Assembly: GCA_028704635.1 (NCBI GenBank)
Contig: JAQWFB010000003.1
Coordinates: 1 to 56,356, forward strand
Origin: Candidatus Shapirobacteria bacterium
Lineage (GTDB): Bacteria; Patescibacteriota; Microgenomatia; UBA12405
Direction: 5' to 3'
DNA length: 56,356 nt
Under the pieces are notes generated by a model that was given only the letters and a program-made list of their open reading frames with translations, made no database searches and was not told where the DNA came from. The position numbers and the translations under genes were made by a program. How positions within the stretch are numbered: the first letter of the stretch is position 1; every line of letters begins with the position of its first letter. This document shows, piece by piece, positions 1-8,804 of the stretch.

Positions 1-5
1 AAAGA

Positions 6-1253
6 TTATTCAAAAATATATTGAGAACCAGGGTAAAAAAGATTCAGGGCAAACTTTATTTTAATTTTAATAAAGTTTGAAATGATCCCTAATACCCCGA
101 CCGTAAGGTCGTGGGTGTGTTTTATTATCAAAGCATGAGTTAAATACAAAGCATAACTATATTTACCTAAAAATACTAAAAATTTATTTCCTAGCCACCT
201 TCCCCAAGATTGCTCTCCCAAAGTCGCTGCCACCAATAAAATTCCTGTCGGAATTGTCAAAGATATAAACATTAACTGAACCAAATTTTCATTTGAAATA
301 GAATAAACAAAAACTCCACTCAAAATTATTAATAAAATCGGAATTAACCCAATTGGTTTTAAAATAATTTTTGGTAATTTTAAAAATTTTTGTTGCCACC
401 AATCTAAATTAGATCCAATAGTGACCCCAACTATAAAATAAATCATCAAAGAGGGAACCATCATTCGCATTGCCAAAATCCTTTGACTGATAAGATTTAA
501 ACCATAACAAAATAAAAAACTAGACAAAAATAAAAAAGCTTTCCATTTTGATGATTTTTTTTGATTTATATACAAAAAAATCGGCACAAATAAAACTGGA
601 TACAAAATATAAAAAAATGTTTCTGTGATTAAACTCCAATAAACACCATCTAATTGACCAATATAATTTCCAAAAGGAAGCGTTAAGGTTGCATTAATTA
701 TTCCAGTAATAACCCATTGTAAGTTTTTATCCCAAGTTTCATAAAAAACTGGTGATGGAATTTTTAATAAATAAAACACATACCAACCGGCCACCACTAC
801 CTGAAAACTTATCCAAAAATAGGTCAAAATTTTTCCAATCGGTATTTTTTTTCCTATATTTAAAACTAATTCCCAAATAATTCTTGCTATCATTCCCACT
901 CCCAAAACCACCAAGATTTGATTCAAAATCGTTAAATTTCCATTTATTTTAATAATCGTTAAACTGACCACCATCACTAAAAATGCCGGAAATAATCGGG
1001 CATATCGTCTCGACCAAAAAGCAATCTTTGATTTTGGTCTGGGATATAACCACGCCATCAGAAAACCAGTTAATAAAAACAAAATTGATACTCCAACTTT
1101 TCCGTTAACCAATAAAAAATCCAGGTACCTATGAATTATTACCGGCGTTGATTCGTACCAAATTTTCAACGGAATATGATTAAAAATTACTAATAAAATT
1201 GCAACTCCTCTCAATCCATCCAATGCTGTTAGCCTAATATTTTTATTTTTCAT
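6..1253 (-). CDS. Acyltransferase family 3 membrane protein (OafA/YrhL-like)
   Basis: Polytopic membrane acyltransferase that probably O-acylates surface glycans. Seen: the N-terminal LTALDGLRGVAILLVIFNH motif with the family's catalytic-type histidine, an RRYARLFPAF loop, about ten hydrophobic segments, and a final SYALYLTHALII segment. An in-frame ORF extends to a TTG at 1268, but I prefer the ATG at 1253, which overlaps the end of queH by 11 nt and implies translational coupling. The C-terminus is odd: right after the last family motif lies a GC-rich palindrome (about 91-118) read as HTHDLTVGV, followed by an unusual basic/hydrophobic tail. The normal end may have been replaced by element insertion. 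Family call firm, substrate unknown. Confidence 0.85.
   Translation of the reverse strand: MKNKNIRLTALDGLRGVAILLVIFNHIPLKIWYESTPVIIHRYLDFLLVNGKVGVSILFLLTGFLMAWLYPRPKSKIAFWSRRYARLFPAFLVMVVSLTIIKINGNLTILNQILVVLGVGMIARIIWELVLNIGKKIPIGKILTYFWISFQVVVAGWYVFYLLKIPSPVFYETWDKNLQWVITGIINATLTLPFGNYIGQLDGVYWSLITETFFYILYPVLFVPIFLYINQKKSSKWKAFLFLSSFLFCYGLNLISQRILAMRMMVPSLMIYFIVGVTIGSNLDWWQQKFLKLPKIILKPIGLIPILLIILSGVFVYSISNENLVQLMFISLTIPTGILLVAATLGEQSWGRWLGNKFLVFLGKYSYALYLTHALIIKHTHDLTVGVLGIISNFIKIKIKFALNLFYPGSQYIFE
91..118. repeat. GC-rich palindromic element inside acyltransferase C-terminus
   Basis: A hairpin with core GACC-gtaa-GGTC (99-110), flanked by CCCC and GTGGG, sits in otherwise very AT-rich coding sequence near the 3' end of the acyltransferase gene. 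It is translated in frame. It resembles the other short GC-rich palindromes in this window in setting, but not in sequence. Confidence 0.5.
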
Positions 1254-1827
1254 TAAACTTTTCTTCAAACCTCTCCATTAAAGAATAACAGCAACCACAA
1301 AATATTTGTTTATAAAAACCTTTAGTTTCTAAATGTTTACAAATATTTTTGGGCACCAAAAATTCAATTCCTACTTTTTCTCCAATTTCTTTTCCAATCT
1401 TTTCAATCATTTCTCCGTTCTGATATTCACTAGTCAGTAAAGTCGAACTAAAAGCCCCAAATCCATTTTCTTTGGCAAATTCTGCTGTCTTTTCCAATCT
1501 CAACCTCCAACATTTCTCACATCTTATTCCTTTTTTTAAAGCCTCCCTGTCAAGGGAGGTGGCTCCCGATTTATCGGGAGACGGAGGGTTTATTTCATCA
1601 AACCATTCCCTTGGCTTCCAATCAGCCACCACCATTTTTAAATCTCCAATCATCAATTGCATTGCCTTTAATCTCGATTGATATTCCGATCGGGGATGAA
1701 TATTTGGATTGTAATAATAAACCTCAATTTCGTTTTGTAAGGGCGAATCATGATTCGCCTCTACAGTTATCGACTCCACCATTTTTAATAAACAATCAGC
1801 ACAACAGGCATGAATTAAAAGTTTCAT
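1243..1827 (-). CDS. queH: Epoxyqueuosine reductase QueH (DUF208)
   Basis: Last step of queuosine tRNA modification: reduction of epoxyqueuosine to queuosine by the QueH iron-sulfur enzyme. Seen: N-terminal LIHACCADC with paired cysteines, YYYNPNIHP, CEKCWRLRLEKTA, the SSTLLTSEYQN segment, and FCGCCYS near the C-terminus, giving the family's cysteine pairs. The ATG overlaps the tyrS stop as ATGA, so the two are translationally coupled. Two different palindromic elements are read in frame here, at residues about 21-31 and 79-96, both in loops between conserved motifs. The catalytic motifs themselves are intact, so the protein is probably functional. Length 194 aa is ordinary for the family despite the insertions. 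Confidence 0.9.
   Translation of the reverse strand: MKLLIHACCADCLLKMVESITVEANHDSPLQNEIEVYYYNPNIHPRSEYQSRLKAMQLMIGDLKMVVADWKPREWFDEINPPSPDKSGATSLDREALKKGIRCEKCWRLRLEKTAEFAKENGFGAFSSTLLTSEYQNGEMIEKIGKEIGEKVGIEFLVPKNICKHLETKGFYKQIFCGCCYSLMERFEEKFNEK
1541..1591 (-). repeat. 51-nt double-hairpin palindromic element (copy 1) inside queH
   Basis: Two adjacent hairpins: one formed by CCTCCC and GGGAGG (1542-1559), one by CTCCCGAT and ATCGGGAG (1563-1580), followed by CGGAGGGTTT. In the queH frame it encodes NPPSPDKSGATSLDREA. A second copy with the same outer arms and a different inner hairpin is at 53572-53621 in another gene, with the same orientation relative to its host gene and the same terminal frame. 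Confidence 0.85.
1736..1765. repeat. 30-nt palindromic element inside queH
   Basis: Contains the perfect 18-bp palindrome GGCGAATCATGATTCGCC (1742-1759), with outer TGTA/TACA arms. It is read in frame in queH as roughly TVEANHDSPLQ, between the first cysteine motif and the NPNIHP motif, where other QueH proteins have a shorter loop (family knowledge). Confidence 0.8.
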
Positions 1828-2963
1828 TTTTTAGCTAAAAATTCTTTCATCTTCTCCAATCCTTCTTTTACTTCTGCTTTTTCAAAATGTTTTCTGGCTG
1901 GTTCTAATTTTTCAATCAACCAATCCGCTAGTCCATTTTTTAAATCCAATGGATATAATTTTTCATTTTTATAATCCTCAATCAATTCATCCACCTTAGT
2001 GTAGACAATATCTCCACCAAATTTTTCTGGTCTACTAATTTTAAAATTACCTGTTTTTTCTCCCCAAAACACCAAAGTTTGTACCCAATTAATTAATGGA
2101 TTAAATTCAATTTCCTTTGGTGGCCCGTAAGCTTTTTTAATTTTATTTCTAATTTCCTCTGGTGTATCGTGAATAAAAATTGCACTACCCGGTTTTGATT
2201 TACTCATTTTCAACGATTCTTCATCATATGTTTGAAGCGAAGCGGAACCCCGCTCCTGCGGGGCCGGCCCAGTTAATCCCGCAATTAAATTTTGATGAAT
2301 TGCCACTGGGGCAATAATTTCACCTTTATTATTTTTCAATGGATTAATCGTTAATTTTTTGGCCACATCTCTAGCTATCACATGAGCTTTCCTTTGATCC
2401 ATTCCCGCATGAGCTAAATTGACCTGCATCGTAAAAATATCCGCCACTTGCAATGGGGGATAAAACAATGTTGCCATATCCACATCATTACCTTCTTTTT
2501 TTCCCATTATTGAAATTGATCTCAAATCTCTCGACAAAGTTACATGTTTACCCACTTCCATAAAAGTTTCCCAATGAACAAAATTTTTCTCGTACAAATC
2601 TTTACCAGTCACAAAATTCACTTGATTTTCTTCCACCCCAAAACATTTTAAAGAGGCGATTAATCCTTCTTTAAAATAATGTTCCGTTGCCCAACGAATA
2701 TTTTCCCAATTTCCCCCTAATTTATTATTTAAATAAGAGTGAAAATCTGCCATTAAAATATTACATTTAACTCCCGCTTTTAAAAAATCAGCAATCTTTC
2801 CCATTGAAATTAAACCAGTTCCCAAATGTACCATTCCTGATATTTCAAAGCCAATATAATGATTTAATTCAGTTTCGTTTTCTATCAATTTTTTCAAATC
2901 GTCTTCAGTTAATACTTCCTGACAATTACGGGTAATTAGCCTAATTTTTTCATTTATCTCCAT
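1824..2963 (-). CDS. tyrS: Tyrosyl-tRNA synthetase, archaeal/eukaryotic type
   Basis: Charges tRNA-Tyr. Seen: HYIGFEISGMVHLGTGL (HIGH-equivalent region), ILMADFHSYLNNKLGG, MDQRKAHVIARD, and KMSKSKPGSAIFIHDT (KMSKS loop near residue 252). This pattern is that of archaeal/eukaryotic TyrRS, with no C-terminal S4 domain as in most bacterial enzymes. At 379 aa it is longer than typical archaeal enzymes. A short stretch just before KMSKS (residues about 230-245, read as GPAPQERGSASLQTY) is encoded by a GC-rich hairpin and looks like an in-frame element insertion close to the active-site loop. It is followed by queH with an ATGA overlap. Confidence 0.93.
   Translation of the reverse strand: MEINEKIRLITRNCQEVLTEDDLKKLIENETELNHYIGFEISGMVHLGTGLISMGKIADFLKAGVKCNILMADFHSYLNNKLGGNWENIRWATEHYFKEGLIASLKCFGVEENQVNFVTGKDLYEKNFVHWETFMEVGKHVTLSRDLRSISIMGKKEGNDVDMATLFYPPLQVADIFTMQVNLAHAGMDQRKAHVIARDVAKKLTINPLKNNKGEIIAPVAIHQNLIAGLTGPAPQERGSASLQTYDEESLKMSKSKPGSAIFIHDTPEEIRNKIKKAYGPPKEIEFNPLINWVQTLVFWGEKTGNFKISRPEKFGGDIVYTKVDELIEDYKNEKLYPLDLKNGLADWLIEKLEPARKHFEKAEVKEGLEKMKEFLAKK
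2229..2270. repeat. GC-rich hairpin element inside tyrS
   Basis: A perfect stem CCCCGC-tcct-GCGGGG (2248-2263), preceded by GAAGCGAAGCGGAA, stands out sharply in the AT-rich tyrS gene. It is read in frame immediately upstream of the KMSKS loop. The outer limits are approximate. Confidence 0.7.
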
Positions 2964-2996
2964 AACTTAGAGTATAAATTATTTTTTCAAATTTTA

Positions 2997-3473
2997 CTAC
3001 TTATAATAGCTTTTAATTTGAAACAAAATATACCAAGATAATCCAGCTCCAATTATCAAACCTCCCAAATCAAACTTTAATAAACTTAATAAAGCGCTAA
3101 TTAACGAAATATAAAACAACAACCTCCAGGATTTAATTTTTCTTTTAAATAATCCCGGTATCGCCATTATTTGCAAAATTATCATTACTACTCCTAATAA
3201 AACTGAAACAATATAAAAACAACCTTTAACCCCACCCAAAAACACCAACGATGTCATCGTTATTGCCACTCCCATAAAAGCCAATATCACCGGTACCGAT
3301 AAAATCAATAATATTACTGCCAAATATGGACCACATTTTACTATTATTTTTTTAATTTTTTCTGGCAATGAGGGAAACTTATTAATAAATAATTCCGATA
3401 GTTTTTTTTCTAAATCATCCAAAATCATTTTCCGTTTCTTATTCTTTATAGTCATTTTGACCAACTCTAACAT
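2997..3473 (-). CDS. Small four-TM membrane protein, unknown function
   Basis: I do not recognise this 158-aa protein. A lysine-rich N-terminal region (NKKRKMILDDLEKKL) is followed by four hydrophobic segments starting at about residue 50 (GPYLAVILLILSVPVILAFM, then FYIVSVLLGVVMIILQIMAI, LLFYISLISALLSLL and LIIGAGLSWYILF). There is no signal peptide and no catalytic motif. It sits between a CAP-domain protein gene and tyrS, with 33 nt to tyrS, so it is probably co-transcribed. Confidence 0.7.
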   Translation of the reverse strand: MLELVKMTIKNKKRKMILDDLEKKLSELFINKFPSLPEKIKKIIVKCGPYLAVILLILSVPVILAFMGVAITMTSLVFLGGVKGCFYIVSVLLGVVMIILQIMAIPGLFKRKIKSWRLLFYISLISALLSLLKFDLGGLIIGAGLSWYILFQIKSYYK

Positions 3474-3497
3474 CTATTTATTAAAAAACATTAAAAA

Positions 3498-4157
3498 CTA
3501 AAATTTTCCAGTTCCAAAAATCAAACAAGTTGCCAATCCATCCACTCCAATTCCCACATAATTCCATCTATTATCCAATTGATTGTCGTTATGAGGTTTA
3601 TCACCAGCATACATCCATTCAATCACATGAACTCCGTTTAATTTGAATCCATAACTAATATTTTCTCCCAAAGCTGTAAATCCCAATTTATCAAAACCAT
3701 TTTGATTTTCCACAAAATCATTAAAACCTTTATGCTGATCGACTGATTTTATCCCATTTAAAAATTTAGCCCTATCTTTGGCATAATTCCCCAATTTTTC
3801 ATCCCAATTAAGTATTTGTGAACCGTGCACTTGTCGGTATTCATTTAAAGCCACCAATATTTCTTTAGCCGTCGCCATGGTTGCATCTTCACCTATTTTC
3901 ATTGTCCAAGTATGTTCACCCACTTGTTTCGCCACCCCCCAAGTTTCATTATCTGGGGTTGGGGTTAATATTATTTTTTTAGTTATTTTTTCTTCTTCCT
4001 GAACCATTTCCGATTCGTTTTTTATTTCTGATTCTTCCGCAATTACCGTCGGTATCGTCTCTAAAACCGGCGCCAAAACTTCTTCTTTTTGAATCAAAAC
4101 CACTCCCAAAATTTCCAGCAATAAAACTGTTAATACTATTCTTACAATTCTCCCCAT
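3498..4157 (-). CDS. Extracellular CAP/SCP-domain protein
   Basis: A single N-terminal hydrophobic anchor (residues about 5-23) is followed by an acidic linker and a CAP (SCP/PR-1, PF00188-like) domain from about residue 95 to the end. Domain marks: ILVALNEYRQVHG, LNWDEKLGNYAKDRAKFL, a His-containing HKGFNDF segment, LGENISYG, and a terminal NYVGIGVDG strand. Likely membrane-tethered and exported. Specific activity (peptidase, lipid binding or adhesion) cannot be inferred. It starts 16 nt after the stop of the giant fibre-like gene, so it is probably the end of the surface operon. Confidence 0.85.
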   Translation of the reverse strand: MGRIVRIVLTVLLLEILGVVLIQKEEVLAPVLETIPTVIAEESEIKNESEMVQEEEKITKKIILTPTPDNETWGVAKQVGEHTWTMKIGEDATMATAKEILVALNEYRQVHGSQILNWDEKLGNYAKDRAKFLNGIKSVDQHKGFNDFVENQNGFDKLGFTALGENISYGFKLNGVHVIEWMYAGDKPHNDNQLDNRWNYVGIGVDGLATCLIFGTGKF

Positions 4158-4173
4158 TAATTCTATTTTACTC

Positions 4174-7100
4174 TTACAGTCCAGTTGTATCTAAAGTCGC
4201 TCCCACTCCTGTCGGCGTTGGCATTGGTGTTGGTGTTGTTCCTCCAATATCCATTTTCAACAAAATCTGATCCAATTGCGATTTAGTAATACAGGTTTCA
4301 TTGTTTTCTTCACCCACACACAAGTTTTTAGTTTGAGTTTTATCAGTCACGATTTTTGGGGTAATTATCTCCACTCCCGCCACCAATCGATCAGTTATTA
4401 TTTCCGATAAATCGGTTAAAACTAAATTATCTTTCTGCCACATCAATTCATCCAAAATTTGCTTTGCAAAATCCGCTGCATTTTCATCTACTCCTGGTAA
4501 TAAATCCGCTATTTTAGTTCCATTCCCCACACCATTTTTAATAAACACTAAAACGTGTCCTGTTCCTTCTCCATCAAAATCACTCATCGCCGTTCCAATA
4601 ATCGCCCCTGCTTTAGTCGCTTTCATTGCCACGCCCGGTGTCGAAGAGGAGGTCAGGGGATCACCTGCTTTTATCGGTCCATTTTCTGTATTTACTTTTA
4701 CTGGCACTCGCCCCGACAACGCCACTGGCACCGCCGAAGTTTCATTATCATCAACACTCCCAATCGTAATTGCTGGCGTTGAAGAAACCACTCCCACTAA
4801 ACCTTTCTCGTAACTCCCTGTACTTTTTTTAACCCCCGATTTTAAATTGGAATCTAAACTAACCACATCACCCGCCCCAATTGTTTTATCTGTAGCTGAA
4901 TACACCTCCGCCAAATCAGCGTTACTGTTGCTAACCTCAATTAAGGTAACAGTCGCGGATGTTTTATAAACTGTGTCTGCCATAACCGAAGTACTATCTG
5001 TACATAATGTATAGTAAACCGTACTAGTAGTTGCTGGATCATCCAAAAAAGTATTAGTTGCAGTAAGACTAACGGCATCACTACTATATCTACCGAAAAA
5101 AGAATCAACTTGGCCTGTATGGGCATTATCACAAACAGGTGTCGCCCCAATACCTCTTCTAATTGTTCCAACTGGAGTATCATTGCCAGTACCAGCCGCA
5201 CTTAGTCCCACACTAATCATAACTAAAATTTTATTAGAAGCAGACGATAAAGTAATATTTGGTCGAGTTGCCCCGATAAAGATTGTAGTTGTATTATTGT
5301 CTGCAAAAGTGGTCACATTAGTATCCACAAAAGATCTTGTTTTTTGAATTTCTGAGGTCACACAATCCTTCCAAATACTATTTTCGTAGCAACGGAATTT
5401 ATTAGTTGAAGAATTGTAATAAGTTGCTCCATTAGTTCCGGTTGGATCCGTTGTTCCATTATCCAACACTAATAAATCTGGCGCTGTTGTTCCACTATTT
5501 CCAATAATCACTTTTCCACTGGAATTAACTCCACCCACTGTAAAAGCAATATTTCCACTTCCAGATTGAATCGTTGTTGCCGAGGTCGTATTTGTCGATC
5601 CAATAAACATGGTAATCGCTGCCGCCCCTGTACCAATGTTAATTGTCTTTGCTGTTGCTCCGGATCCAATATTAATTCCACCTGTTCCCGCCCACAGATT
5701 TAAACTCGATGTCCCCGAAGTAGTTCCAATTGAAATCACATTATTTGCTGCTCCTGTTCCAATATTTATATTTTTATTTGCCGTTCCAGTTCCAATATTT
5801 ATACCTCCAGTTCCCGAAATCAGGTTCAAAGCAGCCGCTCCAGTTGTCGTCCCAATTGAAATCGTTTTTGCATTTGCATCTGTTCCAATATTTATTGTTC
5901 CTGTTCCAGACTGCATTGTAATCGATGAATTAGCTGTTGTACTCCCAAAAGTTAATCCACCAGCACTGGTTGTATCCAAAATAATATTTCCTTGTGCTGA
6001 GACTTTTAATGGTGCCGCTGTTGATCCTGCTAAGGTTGAAATTCCTACCAAATATTGTGACCCAGCTCCGTTTGTTGATGCCACATTTTCTCCAAAAGTG
6101 AAAGCTGTCTTAGATGCTGAAGTCATATTCCAATTCCAAACCTGTTGGTTATCACCATTATTTATTGTATTTGTTCCATCCGCCGCCGTAATCGAATTTA
6201 AGCTCGATGCCCCGCCACTCGCGTCTGATTGGCAAGCCCAGCCACCAGCATCCGTATATTTTAAAATTTGCCCATCATTACAACCCTTAAGCAGAGTTAA
6301 GCCAGATGCTGATACTTCCAAGCCAGAATTTGAAGCAGTTGACCCTACTGTTCCCGAAGTAGTTAAATTAACTGCAACAGTCGCTGTTCCTCCTAGAGAT
6401 ACTGTTCCACCACCACTCATACCAACTCCAGTGGAAATCGTAATTGAACTATTAACCAAATTTGCATTTGATATTGATCCAGTTGGTAAATTCACCGTTC
6501 CTGATACTCCTATTCCACCATTAAATGTTTGTAAACCAGTCCAAACATTACTATTACCTAAGTTAAGTGCAATTGTATATGGGCCAGCGCCAGACCGAGT
6601 TAAGCTCGAATCAGTCACATTGTTAACATAAGGAAGAGAACCTGTTTGTCCCACACTAATAAAATTACCAGTTTGTCCAATTCCCACAAATCCACTCGAA
6701 CTAATTCCATTCAAATAATTAGAATTGAGATTAGTCACTAAATCACTCGACCCAATCCCTATTCCACCATTAAATGTTTGAAGTCCTAACCAAACATTGG
6801 AAGAACCTAAATTAAGGGAAAAAACATTACTTGAAGACAAAGTTAAACCAACTCCAGCTGTATAACTTGACCCAACATCAACACTACAAATAAAAGCTGA
6901 ACCATTCCACTGTAATTTATCAGTCCCAGTACAAGTAGGGGAAGATACTCCAATCGAACGAGATGTTCCTGATCCACTAATAATTATTCCATTCCCATTA
7001 GTAAGCGTGGTAATAAAATTTCCTGTTTGTCCAATTCCTATAAATCCAGCCGAACTAATTCCATTTAAATAATTAGAATTGAGATTATTCACTAAAGCAC

Positions 7101-8769
7101 TCGACCCAATTCCAATCCCACCATTAAAAGTTTGTAAACCTATCCAAACATTAGATGAACCTAAGTCTAAATTCAAAGTCGCTGTTCCTCCTAGAGATAC
7201 TGTTCCACCACCACTCATACCAACTCCAGTGGAAATCGTAATTGAACTATTAACCAAATTTGCATTTGATATTGATCCAGTTGGTAAATTCACCGTTCCT
7301 GATACTCCTATTCCACCATTAAATGTTTGTAAACCAGTCCAAACATTACTATTACCTAAGTTAAGTGCAATTGTATATGGGCCAGCGCCAGACCGAGTTA
7401 AGCTCGAATCAGTCACATTGTTAACATAAGGAAGAGAACCTGTTTGTCCCACACTAATAAAATTACCAGTTTGTCCAATTCCCACAAATCCACTCGAACT
7501 AATTCCATTCAAATAATTAGAATTGAGATTAGTCACTAAATCACTCGACCCAATCCCTATTCCACCATTAAATGTTTGAAGTCCTAACCAAACATTGGAA
7601 GAACCTAAATTCAAATTCAAAATTGTAGTTCCACCTAAAGCCACTAAACCACCACCACTTAAACCAACACCAGCCGCCACTGTCAAACTAGAATTAGTTA
7701 ATGATGAATTGCCAATATCCATAATCGTATTCGAGTTTCCCGAAATAGTTTTACTAGTTAAAGTTTGCCCTACATCAGTCATTACCACTTTATTTCCAAT
7801 CCTAATTCGAGCCACTCCACCTGTTTGATCAGTAATAATAAATTCATCAGACGAATTTGAAGCCGGTCCAAATTCTATTGCCGAAGCTGGATTAACTGAA
7901 GGGGAGCCATCAGTTTCCCTTATTGTTAATGTTCCTGATGATGGAGTATTAATTGTAAATGTTGACCCTGAAACCGTAATAGTAGTTCCACCACTTCCAT
8001 TTAGCTTTATCACCCCACCCAATGATACTGAGCCACTACTTGAATCACCCGATAATCCAATTGCACTATTAACCAAATTTGAATTGGATATTGATCCGGT
8101 TGGTAAATTAACTGTTCCCGACACCCCTATTCCACCATTAAACGTTTGTAAACCTGTCCAAATATTAGATGAGCCCAAGTCTAAAGCCAGAACAGTCGTT
8201 CCACCTAATGAAACTGTTCCACCTCCAGACATTCCCACTCCAGTATTAAAAGTAACCGAACTGTTGGCTAAATTTGAATTAGTAATTCCAGCCGTTCCCG
8301 ATAAATTACTATTTGTTAATCCCGAAATTGCTGTTGTTGTTACATTAGTCACTCTTCCTTGAGCATCAGTGGTTATTATTGGAATATTTAAAGCACTACC
8401 ATAAGTCCCAGAAGTTCCAATACCAGATAAAGCTAAACTTATACTTCCTCCCAAATTAACCAAACCACCTCCAATCAATCCATTTCCCGCCGTTATTGTT
8501 AAACCGGAATTTACCAAAGAGGAATTACTAATATTTAAAATAGTATTTTCACTTCCAGAAATTGTTTGATTAGTTAAAGTTGTTCCTATCGATGCCACCA
8601 TTGGTGCCGTCACTGTACAATCCGGATTTGTCGGTAAACAACTTGGATTTAATGTTTCTCCCGGAGAATATAATGCTGTCGCCTTAACTTCCTTAGTAAA
8701 AACCAAAGACAATAATAGAACCAAAAAAAATAAGGGGTATCTGTTCAATCTCCCCAGCTTCAATAGCAT
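4174..8769 (-). CDS. Giant repetitive secreted fibre-like surface protein
   Basis: 1531 aa with an N-terminal signal segment (FFLVLLLSLVFTKEVKA). A long Gly/Ser/Asn/Thr-rich body repeats units such as SNVWTGLQTFNGGIGVSG and GMSGGGTVSLGG, as in phage-tail-fibre-like beta-structured proteins. Residues about 930-1090 carry shorter 12-17-residue repeats of the type INIGTGAAAKTISIGTT. The C-terminal part has NADLAEVYSATDKTIGAGDV and ALSGRVPVKVNTENGPIKAGD, which recalls peptidase-G2/intramolecular-chaperone tail regions (inference), then a short TPTPMPTPT tail. No C-terminal TM is seen. A 434-bp exact nucleotide duplication lies inside. Likely an adhesin or surface filament; ligand unknown. Confidence 0.8.
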   Translation of the reverse strand: MLLKLGRLNRYPLFFLVLLLSLVFTKEVKATALYSPGETLNPSCLPTNPDCTVTAPMVASIGTTLTNQTISGSENTILNISNSSLVNSGLTITAGNGLIGGGLVNLGGSISLALSGIGTSGTYGSALNIPIITTDAQGRVTNVTTTAISGLTNSNLSGTAGITNSNLANSSVTFNTGVGMSGGGTVSLGGTTVLALDLGSSNIWTGLQTFNGGIGVSGTVNLPTGSISNSNLVNSAIGLSGDSSSGSVSLGGVIKLNGSGGTTITVSGSTFTINTPSSGTLTIRETDGSPSVNPASAIEFGPASNSSDEFIITDQTGGVARIRIGNKVVMTDVGQTLTSKTISGNSNTIMDIGNSSLTNSSLTVAAGVGLSGGGLVALGGTTILNLNLGSSNVWLGLQTFNGGIGIGSSDLVTNLNSNYLNGISSSGFVGIGQTGNFISVGQTGSLPYVNNVTDSSLTRSGAGPYTIALNLGNSNVWTGLQTFNGGIGVSGTVNLPTGSISNANLVNSSITISTGVGMSGGGTVSLGGTATLNLDLGSSNVWIGLQTFNGGIGIGSSALVNNLNSNYLNGISSAGFIGIGQTGNFITTLTNGNGIIISGSGTSRSIGVSSPTCTGTDKLQWNGSAFICSVDVGSSYTAGVGLTLSSSNVFSLNLGSSNVWLGLQTFNGGIGIGSSDLVTNLNSNYLNGISSSGFVGIGQTGNFISVGQTGSLPYVNNVTDSSLTRSGAGPYTIALNLGNSNVWTGLQTFNGGIGVSGTVNLPTGSISNANLVNSSITISTGVGMSGGGTVSLGGTATVAVNLTTSGTVGSTASNSGLEVSASGLTLLKGCNDGQILKYTDAGGWACQSDASGGASSLNSITAADGTNTINNGDNQQVWNWNMTSASKTAFTFGENVASTNGAGSQYLVGISTLAGSTAAPLKVSAQGNIILDTTSAGGLTFGSTTANSSITMQSGTGTINIGTDANAKTISIGTTTGAAALNLISGTGGINIGTGTANKNINIGTGAANNVISIGTTSGTSSLNLWAGTGGINIGSGATAKTINIGTGAAAITMFIGSTNTTSATTIQSGSGNIAFTVGGVNSSGKVIIGNSGTTAPDLLVLDNGTTDPTGTNGATYYNSSTNKFRCYENSIWKDCVTSEIQKTRSFVDTNVTTFADNNTTTIFIGATRPNITLSSASNKILVMISVGLSAAGTGNDTPVGTIRRGIGATPVCDNAHTGQVDSFFGRYSSDAVSLTATNTFLDDPATTSTVYYTLCTDSTSVMADTVYKTSATVTLIEVSNSNADLAEVYSATDKTIGAGDVVSLDSNLKSGVKKSTGSYEKGLVGVVSSTPAITIGSVDDNETSAVPVALSGRVPVKVNTENGPIKAGDPLTSSSTPGVAMKATKAGAIIGTAMSDFDGEGTGHVLVFIKNGVGNGTKIADLLPGVDENAADFAKQILDELMWQKDNLVLTDLSEIITDRLVAGVEIITPKIVTDKTQTKNLCVGEENNETCITKSQLDQILLKMDIGGTTPTPMPTPTGVGATLDTTGL
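6380..6813 (-). repeat. 434-bp direct repeat, copy 1, within fibre gene
   Basis: This stretch matches 7178-7611 base for base as far as I can read, at an offset of exactly 798 nt. It encodes one SNVWTGLQTFNGG-containing repeat block. Such identity in a gene whose other repeats have diverged indicates recent duplication or gene conversion. Confidence 0.9.
7178..7611 (-). repeat. 434-bp direct repeat, copy 2, within fibre gene
   Basis: Second copy of the block at 6380-6813. The 798-nt period is a multiple of three, so unequal recombination between the copies would add or remove 266 residues without breaking the frame. Confidence 0.9.
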
Positions 8770-8804
8770 TGTACCTATTTAACAATTTTTTTATTAAAAA
8801 ATTA

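Noticed and set aside
5609-6631. 340-aa plus-strand ORF rich in Pro/Val opposite the fibre gene
   Set aside because: It is the antisense of the low-complexity repeats at 4174-8769, with repeated composition but no start context; the minus-strand protein has a signal peptide and domains.
8780-8803. AT-rich inverted repeat between the Ig-like gene and the fibre gene as a terminator
   Set aside because: TTTTTTATTAAAAAA-type symmetry is common by chance in this AT-rich sequence and lacks a GC stem.
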